Assembly (NCBI GenBank): GCA_947630735.1
Contig: CANRIR010000017.1
Location: forward strand, 1 to 46,801
Reading direction: 5' to 3'
Length of the DNA: 46,801 nt
DNA from: an uncultured Marvinbryantia sp.
GTDB taxonomy: Bacteria > Bacillota > Clostridia > Lachnospirales > Lachnospiraceae
The notes under the pieces are model-generated. The model saw nothing but the letters and a program-made list of their open reading frames with translations. It was not told the origin of the DNA and searched no databases. Each line of letters starts with the position of its first letter. Position 1 is the stretch's first letter. A program made the position numbers and the translations under genes. Shown here one piece after another: positions 40,536 through 46,801 of the stretch.

Positions 40536-42286
40536 ACCGATCCTCCTTGTATTTCCCACTGGCTGTTGTACAGCCCGGCATAAAATCCGTTTTTCTGTAA
40601 AAGCTCCTCGTGGCTGCCCTGCTCCACGATGCGCCCGTCCTGCATCGCCAGGATAATGTCCGCGCCGCGGATGGTGGAGAGCCTGTGCGCCACGATGAAG
40701 CTCGTCCTGCCCTGCATCATGCGGTCGAACGCCTGCTGAATGCGGATCTCCGTGCGGGTGTCAATGGACGAGGTGGCCTCGTCCAGGATCAGCATGGGCG
40801 GCAGAAGGAGCATCGCCCGCGCGATGCACAGGAGCTGTCTCTGCCCCTGGGACAGGTTCCCGCCCGCCTCGCCGATGACCGTGTCATACCCCTGCGGCAT
40901 CCTGCGGATGAAGCCGTGGGCGTAGGCCGCCTTCGCCGCGCGCTCGATCTCGTCGCGCGTGGCGTCCGGCTTTCCGTAGGCAATGTTCTCGGCGATGGTC
41001 CCCGCCTTCAGCCAGGTGTCCTGCAGCACCATGCCGTAGCCCGCGCGCAGGCTGTCGCGGGTAATGCGGTCCGCCGGGACGCCGCTTACGCGGATCTGTC
41101 CGCTCTGCACATCGTAGAAGCGCATCAGAAGGTTGATGAGGGTGGTCTTCCCGCATCCCGTAGGCCCCACGATGGCCACGCGCTCCCCCGGTCTGACGTG
41201 CAGGCTGAAGTCGCGGATCAGGGGCGTCTGGGGCACATAGGAGAAATCCACATGCTCGATCTGCACTTCCCCCGTTATCTGATCGTCCGTCAGGCGCAGC
41301 GCGTCCGGCGCGTCCGGCTCCTGCTGCGGCTCGTCCAGCAGCTCGAACACCCGCGCCGCGCAGGCAAAGGCGTTCTGCAGCTCCGTGATGACCCCGGATA
41401 TCTCGTTGAAGGGTTTGGTGTACTGGTTGGCGTAGCTTAAAAAGCAGGAGAGCTGGCCCACGCTGATAGCGCCCCGGATAGCCGCGATGGCCCCGAATAT
41501 GCCCACCCCGGTGTACACCAGCCCGTTGACGAACCGGGTGGAGGGATTGGTGATGGACGAGAAGAAGGTCGCCTTCAGGCTGCAGTCCCGCAGACGCCTG
41601 TTGATCTCGGAAAAGCGCTGCTCGGCTTTCTGCTCGTAGGAAAACGCCTGCACCACCTTCTGGTTCCCCACCATCTCTTCCACCAGCGCCGTCATCTCGG
41701 CCCGGGTGGAGGACTGCAGGCGGAACATGGAAAAGGTCCGCTTTGCGATAAACGCCGCCACAAACAGGGAAACCGGCGTGATGCAGACCACCACCAGCGT
41801 GATCTTCCCGTCGATGCCCAGCATGAAGCACAGGGTTCCCAGGATCGTGATAACGCCCGTAAACAGCTGGGAGAAACCCATCAGAAGCCCGTCGGAAAAC
41901 TGGTCCACGTCTGTGACGACGCGGCTGATCACTTCCCCGTAGGGGTGGCCGTCAATGTATTGCAGGGGAAGCTCCTGCAGATGCGCGAAGGCCTGCGTGC
42001 GGACATCACGCACCGCGCAGTACGTCATCCGGTTGTTGCACAGGTTCATCAGCCACTGGGCCAGCGAGGTGGCCGCCACCACCAGGGCGAGCTTTGCGGA
42101 CAGCGAAACCAGCCCCGCAAAATCTACCTGCCCGGGCCCCACAATGAGGTCCACGCCTTCGCCGATGAGCACGGGCGCGTACAGAGTAAGGCCCACGCTG
42201 ACCGCCGCGAAGATGATCGAAAGAATAAAATAGTGCCGGTACGGCTTTATGAGGGACAGGATCCTGCGAAACGTCTTTTTATCCAT
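40532..42286 (-). CDS. ABC exporter half-transporter, canonical ATPase site (partner B)
   Basis: A 584-residue fused membrane-ATPase protein. Six spans in ~15-310, then the ATPase: Walker A VGPTGCGKTT, Q-loop MVLQDTWLKAG, signature LSQGQRQLLCIAR, Walker B MLILDEATSSID (catalytic Glu present) and switch His in IVAHRLSTI. It pairs with the upstream gene as a heterodimeric exporter (MdlA/MdlB or BmrC/BmrD type); each such dimer has one consensus and one degenerate ATP site. The start at 42286 follows GGAGGGCAGCC and overlaps the upstream gene by 8 bp. Substrate unknown (drug, lipid or peptide). Confidence 0.93.
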   Translation of the reverse strand: MDKKTFRRILSLIKPYRHYFILSIIFAAVSVGLTLYAPVLIGEGVDLIVGPGQVDFAGLVSLSAKLALVVAATSLAQWLMNLCNNRMTYCAVRDVRTQAFAHLQELPLQYIDGHPYGEVISRVVTDVDQFSDGLLMGFSQLFTGVITILGTLCFMLGIDGKITLVVVCITPVSLFVAAFIAKRTFSMFRLQSSTRAEMTALVEEMVGNQKVVQAFSYEQKAEQRFSEINRRLRDCSLKATFFSSITNPSTRFVNGLVYTGVGIFGAIAAIRGAISVGQLSCFLSYANQYTKPFNEISGVITELQNAFACAARVFELLDEPQQEPDAPDALRLTDDQITGEVQIEHVDFSYVPQTPLIRDFSLHVRPGERVAIVGPTGCGKTTLINLLMRFYDVQSGQIRVSGVPADRITRDSLRAGYGMVLQDTWLKAGTIAENIAYGKPDATRDEIERAAKAAYAHGFIRRMPQGYDTVIGEAGGNLSQGQRQLLCIARAMLLLPPMLILDEATSSIDTRTEIRIQQAFDRMMQGRTSFIVAHRLSTIRGADIILAMQDGRIVEQGSHEELLQKNGFYAGLYNSQWEIQGGSV

Positions 42287-44195
42287 GGCTGCCCTCCTCT
42301 CTCCGGTCAAGCTGTGACAGACAGATCTCCCGGTACACCGCGCACGTCTCCATGAGCTGGGCGTGGGTGCCGAAACCCGCCGTCCCGCCGTCGTCCAGCA
42401 CCAGGATCCGGTCCGCGCTGCGCACGGCCGCCGCGCGCTGGGAGACCAGAAATACCGTCATCTGCCGGGTGTATTTTGCGATAGCGCGGCGCAGGCGCGC
42501 GTCCGTGGCATAGTCCAGCGCCGAGGCGCTGTCGTCCAGGATGAGGATGCGCGGATCTCCCACCAGGGCCCGCGCGATGGTAAGGCGCTGCCTCTGGCCC
42601 CCGGAGAAGTTCCTGCCGCCCTGGGCCACGCGCGCATCCAGGCCCTCCGGCATCGCCCGCACAAAATCCCGGGCCTGGGCGATCTCCAGCGCCCGGTAGA
42701 TCTCCTCGTCCGTGGCCTCCGGCTTTCCCCAGCGCATGTTGTCGCGCAGGGTCCCCGCAAAAAGAACCGCCGCCTGAGGCACCACGCCGATGCCGCCGCG
42801 CAGGTCTGCGAACCGGTAATCGCGCACGTCCGTCCCGTCGACGCGCACACAGCCCTCCCGCACATCATAAAAGCGGGAGATCAGATTCACAAGGCTGCTC
42901 TTGCCGGAACCGGTGCCGCCGATGATGCCCAGGGTCTCGCCCCGCTTCACGGAAAATGTGATGTCCTCCAGCGCGTCCCTGTGCCCCTGGTAGGCAAAGT
43001 AGACGTGGTCAAACTCCACCGCGTTCGTCTCTCTTTTTGCTATGTGCGGCGCTTCGGTATTTCGTGTCGCGTCTGTATGTGATGCTTCGGCATTCTGCGC
43101 CGCGTCTGTGTGCGGCACTTTGGTATTCTGCTCTATGTCTATGGGCAGCGTTTCGGTATTCTGCGTCGCACCTGTGCGCGGCGTCTCAGTATTCCGCACG
43201 GTGCCTGTGTGCGGCGCTTCGGTATTCTGCGCCGCGCCCGGCTCCCGTATGGTGGATTTTCGGGCGAACACTTCGTTGATGCGGATGGCCGACGCCGAGG
43301 CCCTGGTAAACGTGACAATGAGATTTGCCAGCGCCACCAGCGCCAGCAGGATCTGGGACATATAGTTGATCAGCGCCATCAGCTGGCCCTGGGTAATGAT
43401 CCCGCCGTCCACCTTTGCGCCGCCCTGCCACAGCACCAGAATGATGGCTGCGTTGACCACCGCATAGGTGGCCGGGTTCATCAGGGCGGAAATCCGTCCC
43501 ACCCGCAGCTGCGTTTCCATCAGGATAGCGCTCTGGGCGTCAAACTCCTTTTTTTCCGCTCTCTGCCTGGAAAACGCGCGGATTACCCGGACGCCCGCCA
43601 GATTCTCGCGGGTGGACAAGAGCACTTTGTCAAGGCGGTTCTGCACCTGCCGGTAAATGGGAATGGTCAGCCGCATGATCAGATAAATGATGAGGGAGAG
43701 CAGCGGCACCAGCACCACGAAGATCCAGGCAAGCCGCACATTGATGGAAAAGGCCATCACAACGGCACCCGCCACGATAAACGGCGAGCGCAGAAACAGC
43801 CGCAGCACCAAGTTTACCCCGGCCTGCGCCTGGTTGATATCACTGGTAATGCGGGTGACCAGGGTGGATGTGCCGATCTCGTCCAGTTCCGTGTAGGACA
43901 GGCTGTTGATATGGGCAAACATATCCTCCCGCAGCTCGGTGCCAAACCCCACCGCGGCCTTCGCGGCAAAATACTGGGCCGTCAGGGAACAGGCGAGGCC
44001 AAGAAGGCCCAGCCCCACCATCAGCGCGCCCATCGCCAGAATATAGGCGGTGTCGCCCTTTCGGATGCCGCGGTCCACAATGCCGGCCATGACCAGCGGG
44101 ACCAGCAGCTCGAAGCTGGCCTCCAGCAGTTTAAAGAGAGGCCCGATGACAGCCTCTTTTTTGTAATGTCGCAGATAGCGGATCAATTTTCTCAT
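42279..44195 (-). CDS. ABC exporter half-transporter with degenerate Walker B and repetitive linker (partner A)
   Basis: A 638-residue half-transporter. Six spans ~15-300; then a linker of ~70 residues (~323-384) made of 11-residue repeats; then the ATPase with Walker A IGGTGSGKSS, signature FSGGQRQRLTIARAL, and Walker B ILILDDSASALD. The residue after the Walker B Asp is Asp, not Glu, the usual mark of the non-hydrolysing site of a heterodimeric exporter. The switch His is replaced by Gln in LVSQRAAAV. The linker is absent in ordinary family members. The ATG at 44195 has no good ribosome site (AAGG 14 bases away), and a TATACT -10-like box lies only 6 bases upstream, so translation may be leaderless or weakly initiated. 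Confidence 0.92.
   Translation of the reverse strand: MRKLIRYLRHYKKEAVIGPLFKLLEASFELLVPLVMAGIVDRGIRKGDTAYILAMGALMVGLGLLGLACSLTAQYFAAKAAVGFGTELREDMFAHINSLSYTELDEIGTSTLVTRITSDINQAQAGVNLVLRLFLRSPFIVAGAVVMAFSINVRLAWIFVVLVPLLSLIIYLIMRLTIPIYRQVQNRLDKVLLSTRENLAGVRVIRAFSRQRAEKKEFDAQSAILMETQLRVGRISALMNPATYAVVNAAIILVLWQGGAKVDGGIITQGQLMALINYMSQILLALVALANLIVTFTRASASAIRINEVFARKSTIREPGAAQNTEAPHTGTVRNTETPRTGATQNTETLPIDIEQNTKVPHTDAAQNAEASHTDATRNTEAPHIAKRETNAVEFDHVYFAYQGHRDALEDITFSVKRGETLGIIGGTGSGKSSLVNLISRFYDVREGCVRVDGTDVRDYRFADLRGGIGVVPQAAVLFAGTLRDNMRWGKPEATDEEIYRALEIAQARDFVRAMPEGLDARVAQGGRNFSGGQRQRLTIARALVGDPRILILDDSASALDYATDARLRRAIAKYTRQMTVFLVSQRAAAVRSADRILVLDDGGTAGFGTHAQLMETCAVYREICLSQLDRREEGSHG
43044..43229. 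repeat. 33-bp minisatellite in the ABC exporter linker
   Basis: About 5.6 tandem copies encode QNTEAPHTGTV-like units: RNTETPRTGAT, QNTETLPIDIE, QNTKVPHTDAA, QNAEASHTDAT and RNTEAPH. The copies differ at several positions, so the array is not brand new. Copy number may vary between strains. Confidence 0.85.
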
Positions 44196-44250
44196 GCCAA
44201 CAGTATACCTTATTTTCTATGTTTTGTATAGGCAAAAAAAGGATTTTCGA

Positions 44251-44269
44251 GATGCCTGAAAATGGCATC
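44251..44269 (-). other. second stem-loop downstream of the Rpn gene
   Basis: GATGCC-TGAAAAT-GGCATC, next to the terminator at 44269-44304. It may back up termination or cap the divergent promoter region of the ABC genes. Confidence 0.35.
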
Positions 44270-44304
44270 AAAAAAGAATGCCGGAACTGATCTATCAGTT
44301 CCGG
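44269..44304 (-). terminator. intrinsic terminator of the Rpn gene
   Basis: CCGGAACTGA and TCAGTTCCGG (44281-44304) form a perfect 10-bp stem with a TCTA loop; on the minus strand CATTCTTTTTTG follows. Confidence 0.85.
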
Positions 44305-44360
44305 TCATCTCATCGTCCTGTTTCTCGATCTCACGCTGTTTCCGCAGATATACCTGTCAT

Positions 44361-44624
44361 CTAAGACAGCATCAGCTGTACCTGCTCCACCGGGATCTCC
44401 AGGATCACGGCGATCTCTTCCGCTTCTTTTCCCTGCTCATGGAGCTTTATGGCCTCTTTCGTCAATCGTATGCCGTCTTCGCGACCTTCCGCGCGACCCA
44501 ATTCGCGTCCTTCTGCACGACCCAATTCGCGTCCTTCTGCACGGCCCCTTTTCTCAGCTTCCTCGGCCGCCTCTTTCCTCTGCACCGCGATATCCATGTC
44601 GTAGTCGTATTCCGCCATCAGCAT
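44361..44624 (-). CDS. possible internal product of the Rpn gene (RpnS-like)
   Basis: Nested in the same frame: ATG at 44624, GAGGTGG at 44630-44636 with five bases between. It would give 87 residues beginning MLMAEYDYDMD and containing the GRAEGREL units. In E. coli, C-terminal products made from inside rpn genes are known to block the full-length toxic nuclease. Here the same idea is inferred from the conserved internal ribosome site in all three copies. Confidence 0.45.
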   Translation of the reverse strand: MLMAEYDYDMDIAVQRKEAAEEAEKRGRAEGRELGRAEGRELGRAEGREDGIRLTKEAIKLHEQGKEAEEIAVILEIPVEQVQLMLS

Positions 44625-45281
44625 ATTGACCACCTCACTGCCTTTTCGCCTCAAATACTCTGCAAGGATCCCCTTCGCGATACACTCCTGCACCGATTTC
44701 TCCAGCGCACGCTTATCCCCTTTATGTTTGCGCGTCTCTTCCACGAACCGGCTGTACTCTCTCATCACGCGGCAGTTTGCCAGCAGGGGATTGTTCTTCT
44801 CCGGATTGATGTTGATCGCCTTGACTATGAGCTCCAGCTTCGGCTCCTCCTCCGATGCCGGGAACGCATCCGATAAACGCAGCTCCACCTCCGCCGGGTA
44901 ATCATCCTCCCCGTTGTAAAACGTGTAGAACTCCGGCCGCGGCACTTCGATACGCCCGCTCCGATATCGGACTTCCACCGGGACTAATTTCTCATATTCC
45001 CGCGCCACATACATCAGGCTCCGCAGGGGCATGTTCTCGTTCCAAGTACTCTGATGTTCCCCCAAAACGATCTGGCAGTCTCCCACCAGGAACGCGATGT
45101 CGTTTTTCATGTCTTTGAAAAAGACATCCTCCAGCCGCACCAGCTCGATCATCGCCTCATCCGTATAAGCCGTGCCGTGCAGGGCATTATACAGCGACAG
45201 CAGGTTCGCCTTCGCATCCCGGTCCAAATAGAACAGATCACAGAACAAGGAATCCTTATATTTACGATTTTCTTTTGCCAT
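44361..45281 (-). CDS. Rpn-family PD-(D/E)XK nuclease (transposase-31-like), full-length copy 1
   Basis: DNA-cleaving nuclease of the recombination-promoting/anti-phage Rpn family, 306 residues. N-terminus MAKENRKYKDSLFCDLFYLD and LLSLYNALHGT (res ~34-44) is the family start. The catalytic set is D in NDIAFLVGD and E-x-Q in VLGEHQSTWNEN. The C-terminal third carries three GRAEGREL-type units (a G-R-x-x four-residue rhythm) followed by IRLTKEAIKL and a short helical end QVQLMLS. The start at 45281 follows AGGTGG; an ATG at 45305 (eight codons up) is an alternative. An internal ATG at 44624 has a perfect GAGGTGG ribosome site and could produce the 87-residue C-terminal form. Followed by the terminator at 44269-44304. 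Confidence 0.85.
   Translation of the reverse strand: MAKENRKYKDSLFCDLFYLDRDAKANLLSLYNALHGTAYTDEAMIELVRLEDVFFKDMKNDIAFLVGDCQIVLGEHQSTWNENMPLRSLMYVAREYEKLVPVEVRYRSGRIEVPRPEFYTFYNGEDDYPAEVELRLSDAFPASEEEPKLELIVKAININPEKNNPLLANCRVMREYSRFVEETRKHKGDKRALEKSVQECIAKGILAEYLRRKGSEVVNMLMAEYDYDMDIAVQRKEAAEEAEKRGRAEGRELGRAEGRELGRAEGREDGIRLTKEAIKLHEQGKEAEEIAVILEIPVEQVQLMLS
44482..44555. repeat. 24-bp repeats (GRAEGREL), three units
   Basis: Units read CCCAATTCGCGTCCTTCTGC plus ACGA on the plus strand, about 24 bp each. The same repeat occurs with 2 units in the fragment at ~45977-46026 and 4 units at ~46531-46630. Confidence 0.85.
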
Positions 45282-45326
45282 TCTTTGCACCACCTTTTCT
45301 TCCATGGCGCTTCCGAATGTACCATC

Positions 45327-45355
45327 ATTGTACACCGGGCTGCGCCGTTTTACAA
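45327..45355 (-). promoter_or_regulatory. promoter of Rpn copy 1
   Basis: Minus strand: -35 TTGTAA (45350-45355), 17 bases, -10 TACAAT (45327-45332). Start near 45320. That supports either the 45305 or 45281 start codon and excludes the upstream in-frame ATG at 45434. Confidence 0.55.
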
Positions 45356-45505
45356 GCGAAAACCTCTTGGTTTCACTCGTCCGCTTGTGTAAAGTAATTG
45401 TATCATACTTGTAATAGATTTGTAAATATCTCAATTTGTGAAATATTTATAAATTTAGATTACTCTTTTTAATGATATAAGTTATGTAGACGTACTGGTC
45501 AAAGA

Positions 45506-45557
45506 ATGATTCCTGAATATGCAGGCATGTGTTTGCGCCATAATCTTCAGGAATCAT
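45506..45557. other. large stem-loop next to the duplication boundary
   Basis: ATGATTCCTGAA (45506-45517) and TTCAGGAATCAT (45546-45557) are perfect 12-bp arms; TATG/CATA pairing continues inside. No U-run. It ends 7 bp before the first tandem unit starts at 45565. The remaining AT-rich DNA 45356-45505 holds nothing else that I can support. Confidence 0.6.
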
Positions 45558-45655
45558 ACTTACCCCTCGTATTTTTACCTGTTTTTCTCACTCATCGATC
45601 CACTGTGCCATCCGACCGCTTCCTTTTCAGATGGGCCATCTCTGCAAATTCCTAC

Positions 45656-45684
45656 TTGTCATAAGCAGCGATCCGTGTTATAGT
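45656..45684 (+). promoter_or_regulatory. promoter of small RNA, copy A
   Basis: -35 TTGTCA (45656-45661), 17-base spacer, -10 TATAGT (45679-45684) with a TGn extension directly before it. Start near 45691. Confidence 0.7.
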
Positions 45685-45690
45685 AGCAAC

Positions 45691-45788
45691 TAGGAGAACA
45701 GCCGCCCAACAAAGTGGTTAACCTCCAGGCATGCAAATGAGCTCACTTGTGCATGGCTAAGTATGACAAGGTGAGCTTATTTATTTTC
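45691..45788 (+). ncRNA. predicted ~98-nt small RNA, copy A (type I antitoxin-like)
   Basis: Starts after a consensus-spaced promoter and ends at a terminator: AGCTCACTTGT (45740-45750) pairs with ACAAGGTGAGCT (45766-45777, one bulged G), followed by TATTTATTTT. There is a GGTTAACC palindrome in the middle and no supported ORF. Its 3' end overlaps, in antisense, the stop of the short minus-strand ORF at 45781-45861 whose C-terminus looks like a holin-like type I toxin. Tail-to-tail overlap of this kind is the arrangement of TxpA/RatA-type systems. Boundaries are predicted from promoter and terminator only. Confidence 0.6.
45740..45788 (+). terminator. terminator of small RNA, copy A
   Basis: Stem 45740-45750 with 45766-45777 and U-rich tail 45778-45788, as described for the RNA. 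On the minus strand the stem is not followed by T, so it would not stop Rpn or toxin transcripts. Confidence 0.65.
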
Positions 45789-45861
45789 GCTTGTTTTTCC
45801 TATCTATGTAGGCAAGCAATGCTACTATGTCCCACACTGTTTCCGCAGATATACCTATCAT
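45781..45861 (-). pseudogene. truncated holin-like type I toxin fused to Rpn 3' flank, copy A
   Basis: A 26-codon ORF whose ATG directly follows the TAG of the Rpn fragment. The last 15 residues (IVALLAYIDRKNKRK) look like the end of small hydrophobic holin-like toxins (half a membrane helix, then YIDRKNK and Lys/Arg). The first ~9 codons (MIGISAETV) correspond to DNA that also follows Rpn copy 1, so the junction near 45833 is a fusion that removed the toxin start and most of its membrane helix. Too short to span the membrane; probably dead. Confidence 0.5.
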
Positions 45862-46118
45862 CTAAGACAGCATCAGCTGTACCTGCTCCACTGGGATCTT
45901 CAGGATTCCGGCGATCTCTTCCGCTTCTTTTCCCTGCTCGTGGAGCTTTATGGCCTCTTTCGTCAATCGTATGCCGTCTTCGCGTCCTTCCGCGCGACCC
46001 AATTCGCGTCCTTCTGCACAACCCCTTTTCTCAGCTTCCTCGGCCGCCTCTTTCCTCTGCACCGCGATATCCATGTCGTAGTCGTATTCCGCCATCAGCA
46101 TATTGACCACCTCACTGC
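45862..46118 (-). pseudogene. orphan 3' end of an Rpn gene (copy 2)
   Basis: Encodes only the C-terminal ~85 residues of the Rpn family, nearly identical to the end of copy 1, and breaks off abruptly at the start of the second tandem unit. The nuclease domain is missing. It has two GRAEGREL-type units, the first mutated to GCAEGREL. The internal ATG at 46101, with GAGGTGG five bases before it, is preserved, giving a possible 79-residue product (45862-46101). So it may be either debris or a free-standing RpnS-like antitoxin. No promoter was found directly upstream on the minus strand except possible read-through from copy 3. Confidence 0.8.
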
Positions 46119-46208
46119 CTCGTATTTTTAGCTGTTTTTCTCACTCATCGATCCACTGTGCCATCCGACCGCTTCCTTTTCAGATGGGCCATCTCTGCAA
46201 ATTCCTAC

Positions 46209-46237
46209 TTGTCATAAGCAGCGATCCGTGTTATAGT
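46209..46237 (+). promoter_or_regulatory. promoter of small RNA, copy B
   Basis: Identical to copy A: TTGTCA (46209-46214), 17 bases with TGn, TATAGT (46232-46237). Confidence 0.7.
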
Positions 46238-46243
46238 AGCAAC

Positions 46244-46341
46244 TAGGAGAACAGCCGCCCAACAAAGTGGTTAACCTCCAGGCATGCAAATGAGCTCACT
46301 TGTGCATGGCTAAGTATGACAAGGTGAGCTTATTTATTTTC
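46244..46341 (+). ncRNA. predicted ~98-nt small RNA, copy B
   Basis: Exact duplicate of copy A by eye, including the terminator stem at 46293-46330 and the U-rich tail. It is antisense to the 3' region of the minus-strand ORF at 46334-46414 and to any read-through from Rpn copy 3. Confidence 0.6.
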
Positions 46342-46414
46342 GCTTGTTTTTCCTATCTATGTAGGCAAGCAATGCTACTATGTCCCACACTGTTTCCGCA
46401 GATATACTTATCAT
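46334..46414 (-). pseudogene. truncated holin-like type I toxin remnant, copy B
   Basis: Same 26-codon fusion ORF as copy A with one change near the start (MIS instead of MIG), again directly after the Rpn stop codon. The C-terminal IVALLAYIDRKNKRK is unchanged. Confidence 0.5.
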
Positions 46415-46801
46415 CTACGACAGCATCAGCTGCACCTGCTCCACTGGGATCTCCAGGATCCCGGCGATCTCTTCCGCTTCTTTCCCCTGCGTATGCAGCT
46501 TTATGGCCTCTTTCGTCAATCGTATACCGTCTTCGCGTCCTTCCGCGCGACCCAATTCGCGTCCTTCTGCACGACCCAATTCGCGTCCTTCCGCACGACC
46601 TAATTCGCGTCCTTCTGCCCGACCCCTTTTCTCAGCTTCCTCGGCCGCCTCTTTCCTCTGCACCGCGATGTCCATGTCGTAGTCGTATTCCGCCATCAGC
46701 ATATTGACCACCTCACTGCCTTTCCGCCTCAAATACTCTGCAAGGATCCCCTTCGCGATACACTCCTGCACCGATTTCTCCAGCGCACGCTTATCCCCTT
46801 T
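46415..46801 (-). CDS. Rpn-family nuclease copy 3, 3' part only (runs off the window)
   Basis: The last 129 codons of an Rpn gene; the reading frame is open to the window edge and matches copy 1 through LEKSVQECIAKGILAEYLRR and onward, so a complete gene probably continues beyond. It carries four GRAEGREL-type units, the most of the three copies, and HTQ instead of HEQ near the end. An internal ATG at 46702 with GAGGTGG would give a 95-residue C-terminal form. Transcription from here could run through both small RNA regions and the orphan fragment. Confidence 0.8.
   Translation of the reverse strand, partial: KGDKRALEKSVQECIAKGILAEYLRRKGSEVVNMLMAEYDYDMDIAVQRKEAAEEAEKRGRAEGRELGRAEGRELGRAEGRELGRAEGREDGIRLTKEAIKLHTQGKEAEEIAGILEIPVEQVQLMLS

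Larger units (their letters stand above)
45565..46117. repeat. 553-bp tandem duplication, unit 1
   Basis: Begins CCTCGTATTTTTACCTG and is repeated from 46118 (CCTCGTATTTTTAGCTG). Landmarks keep a constant offset of 553 bp: promoter, terminator, small-ORF stop and Rpn stop (45862 and 46415). Unit 1 contains the small RNA gene, the toxin remnant and the truncated Rpn 3' end. Confidence 0.92.
46118..46718. repeat. tandem duplication, unit 2 (601 bp owing to two extra 24-bp repeats)
   Basis: Same content as 45565-46117. The offset is 553 bp up to the GRAEGREL region and 601 bp beyond it, because this copy has four units instead of two. Confidence 0.9.

Noticed and set aside
43044-43229. CRISPR array in the ABC exporter gene
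   Set aside because: The 33-bp units are adjacent without spacers, in frame, and degenerate; they encode a protein repeat.
45747-46106. Plus-strand ORF starting inside the small RNA (MAKYDKVSLF...)
   Set aside because: No ribosome site; it starts within the terminator stem and then runs antisense through the Rpn fragment. The repeat in copy B only reflects the duplication.

Overview
The window looks like chromosomal DNA from a GC-rich gut Firmicute, most likely Lachnospiraceae. The support is: strong GGAGG ribosome sites, frequent TTG/GTG starts, YesL, YIP1 and DUF5696 genes beside sugar ABC transporters, Glu/Thr/Ala-rich tails on exported proteins, and Rpn proteins with GRAEGREL repeats. 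This is inferred by eye; no database was searched. No rRNA, tRNA, CRISPR array or complete insertion sequence was seen.

Layout. 1-2.2 kb: an AraC-type regulator divergent from a cytoplasmic GH5 glycosidase. 2.2-4.3 kb: Maf pyrophosphatase and a DUF3990/HTH gene pair that looks like a toxin-antitoxin module, with a candidate operator inside its promoter. 4.3-12.6 kb: a MATE exporter, an RND transporter carrying a coiled-coil insert of about 410 residues, and a nuclease-fused XPD/DinG-type helicase. 12.8-30.2 kb: a 12-gene minus-strand operon with one good promoter (30188-30216) and one strong terminator (12783-12832). It encodes a secreted GH26 mannanase, YesL, a chimeric 1069-residue binding protein, two permease pairs, an NHL-repeat/YIP1/DUF5696 membrane module, a triple-repeat secreted protein and a second binding protein. 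No sugar-type ATPase is present. The GH26 and GH5 enzymes suggest beta-mannan or a related beta-glycan: GH26 would cut outside, the transporters import oligosaccharides, and GH5 could finish inside.

30.5-32.9 kb: an unrecognised 177-residue protein and CstA, behind a leader hairpin. 32.95-33.15 kb: a 196-bp imperfect palindrome. 33.1-36.2 kb: an amino-acid ABC importer with a cytidylate-kinase-like protein. 36.3-44.2 kb: a BvgS-like hybrid histidine kinase, pyrF and a heterodimeric ABC exporter whose linker is an 11-residue tandem repeat.

44.3 kb to the end is the most unusual part. An Rpn-family nuclease gene is followed by an orphan copy of its 3' end, then by the 3' part of another copy that runs off the window. 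The three copies carry 3, 2 and 4 units of a 24-bp repeat, and each keeps an internal start with its own ribosome site. This matches the known arrangement in which the C-terminal Rpn product is an intragenic antitoxin. A 553-bp unit is tandemly duplicated. Each unit carries a promoter-terminator small RNA on the plus strand, converging on the 3' end of a short ORF ending LLAYIDRKNKRK. I read this as the remnant of a holin-like type I toxin fused to the Rpn 3' end, with its antisense antitoxin RNA still intact.
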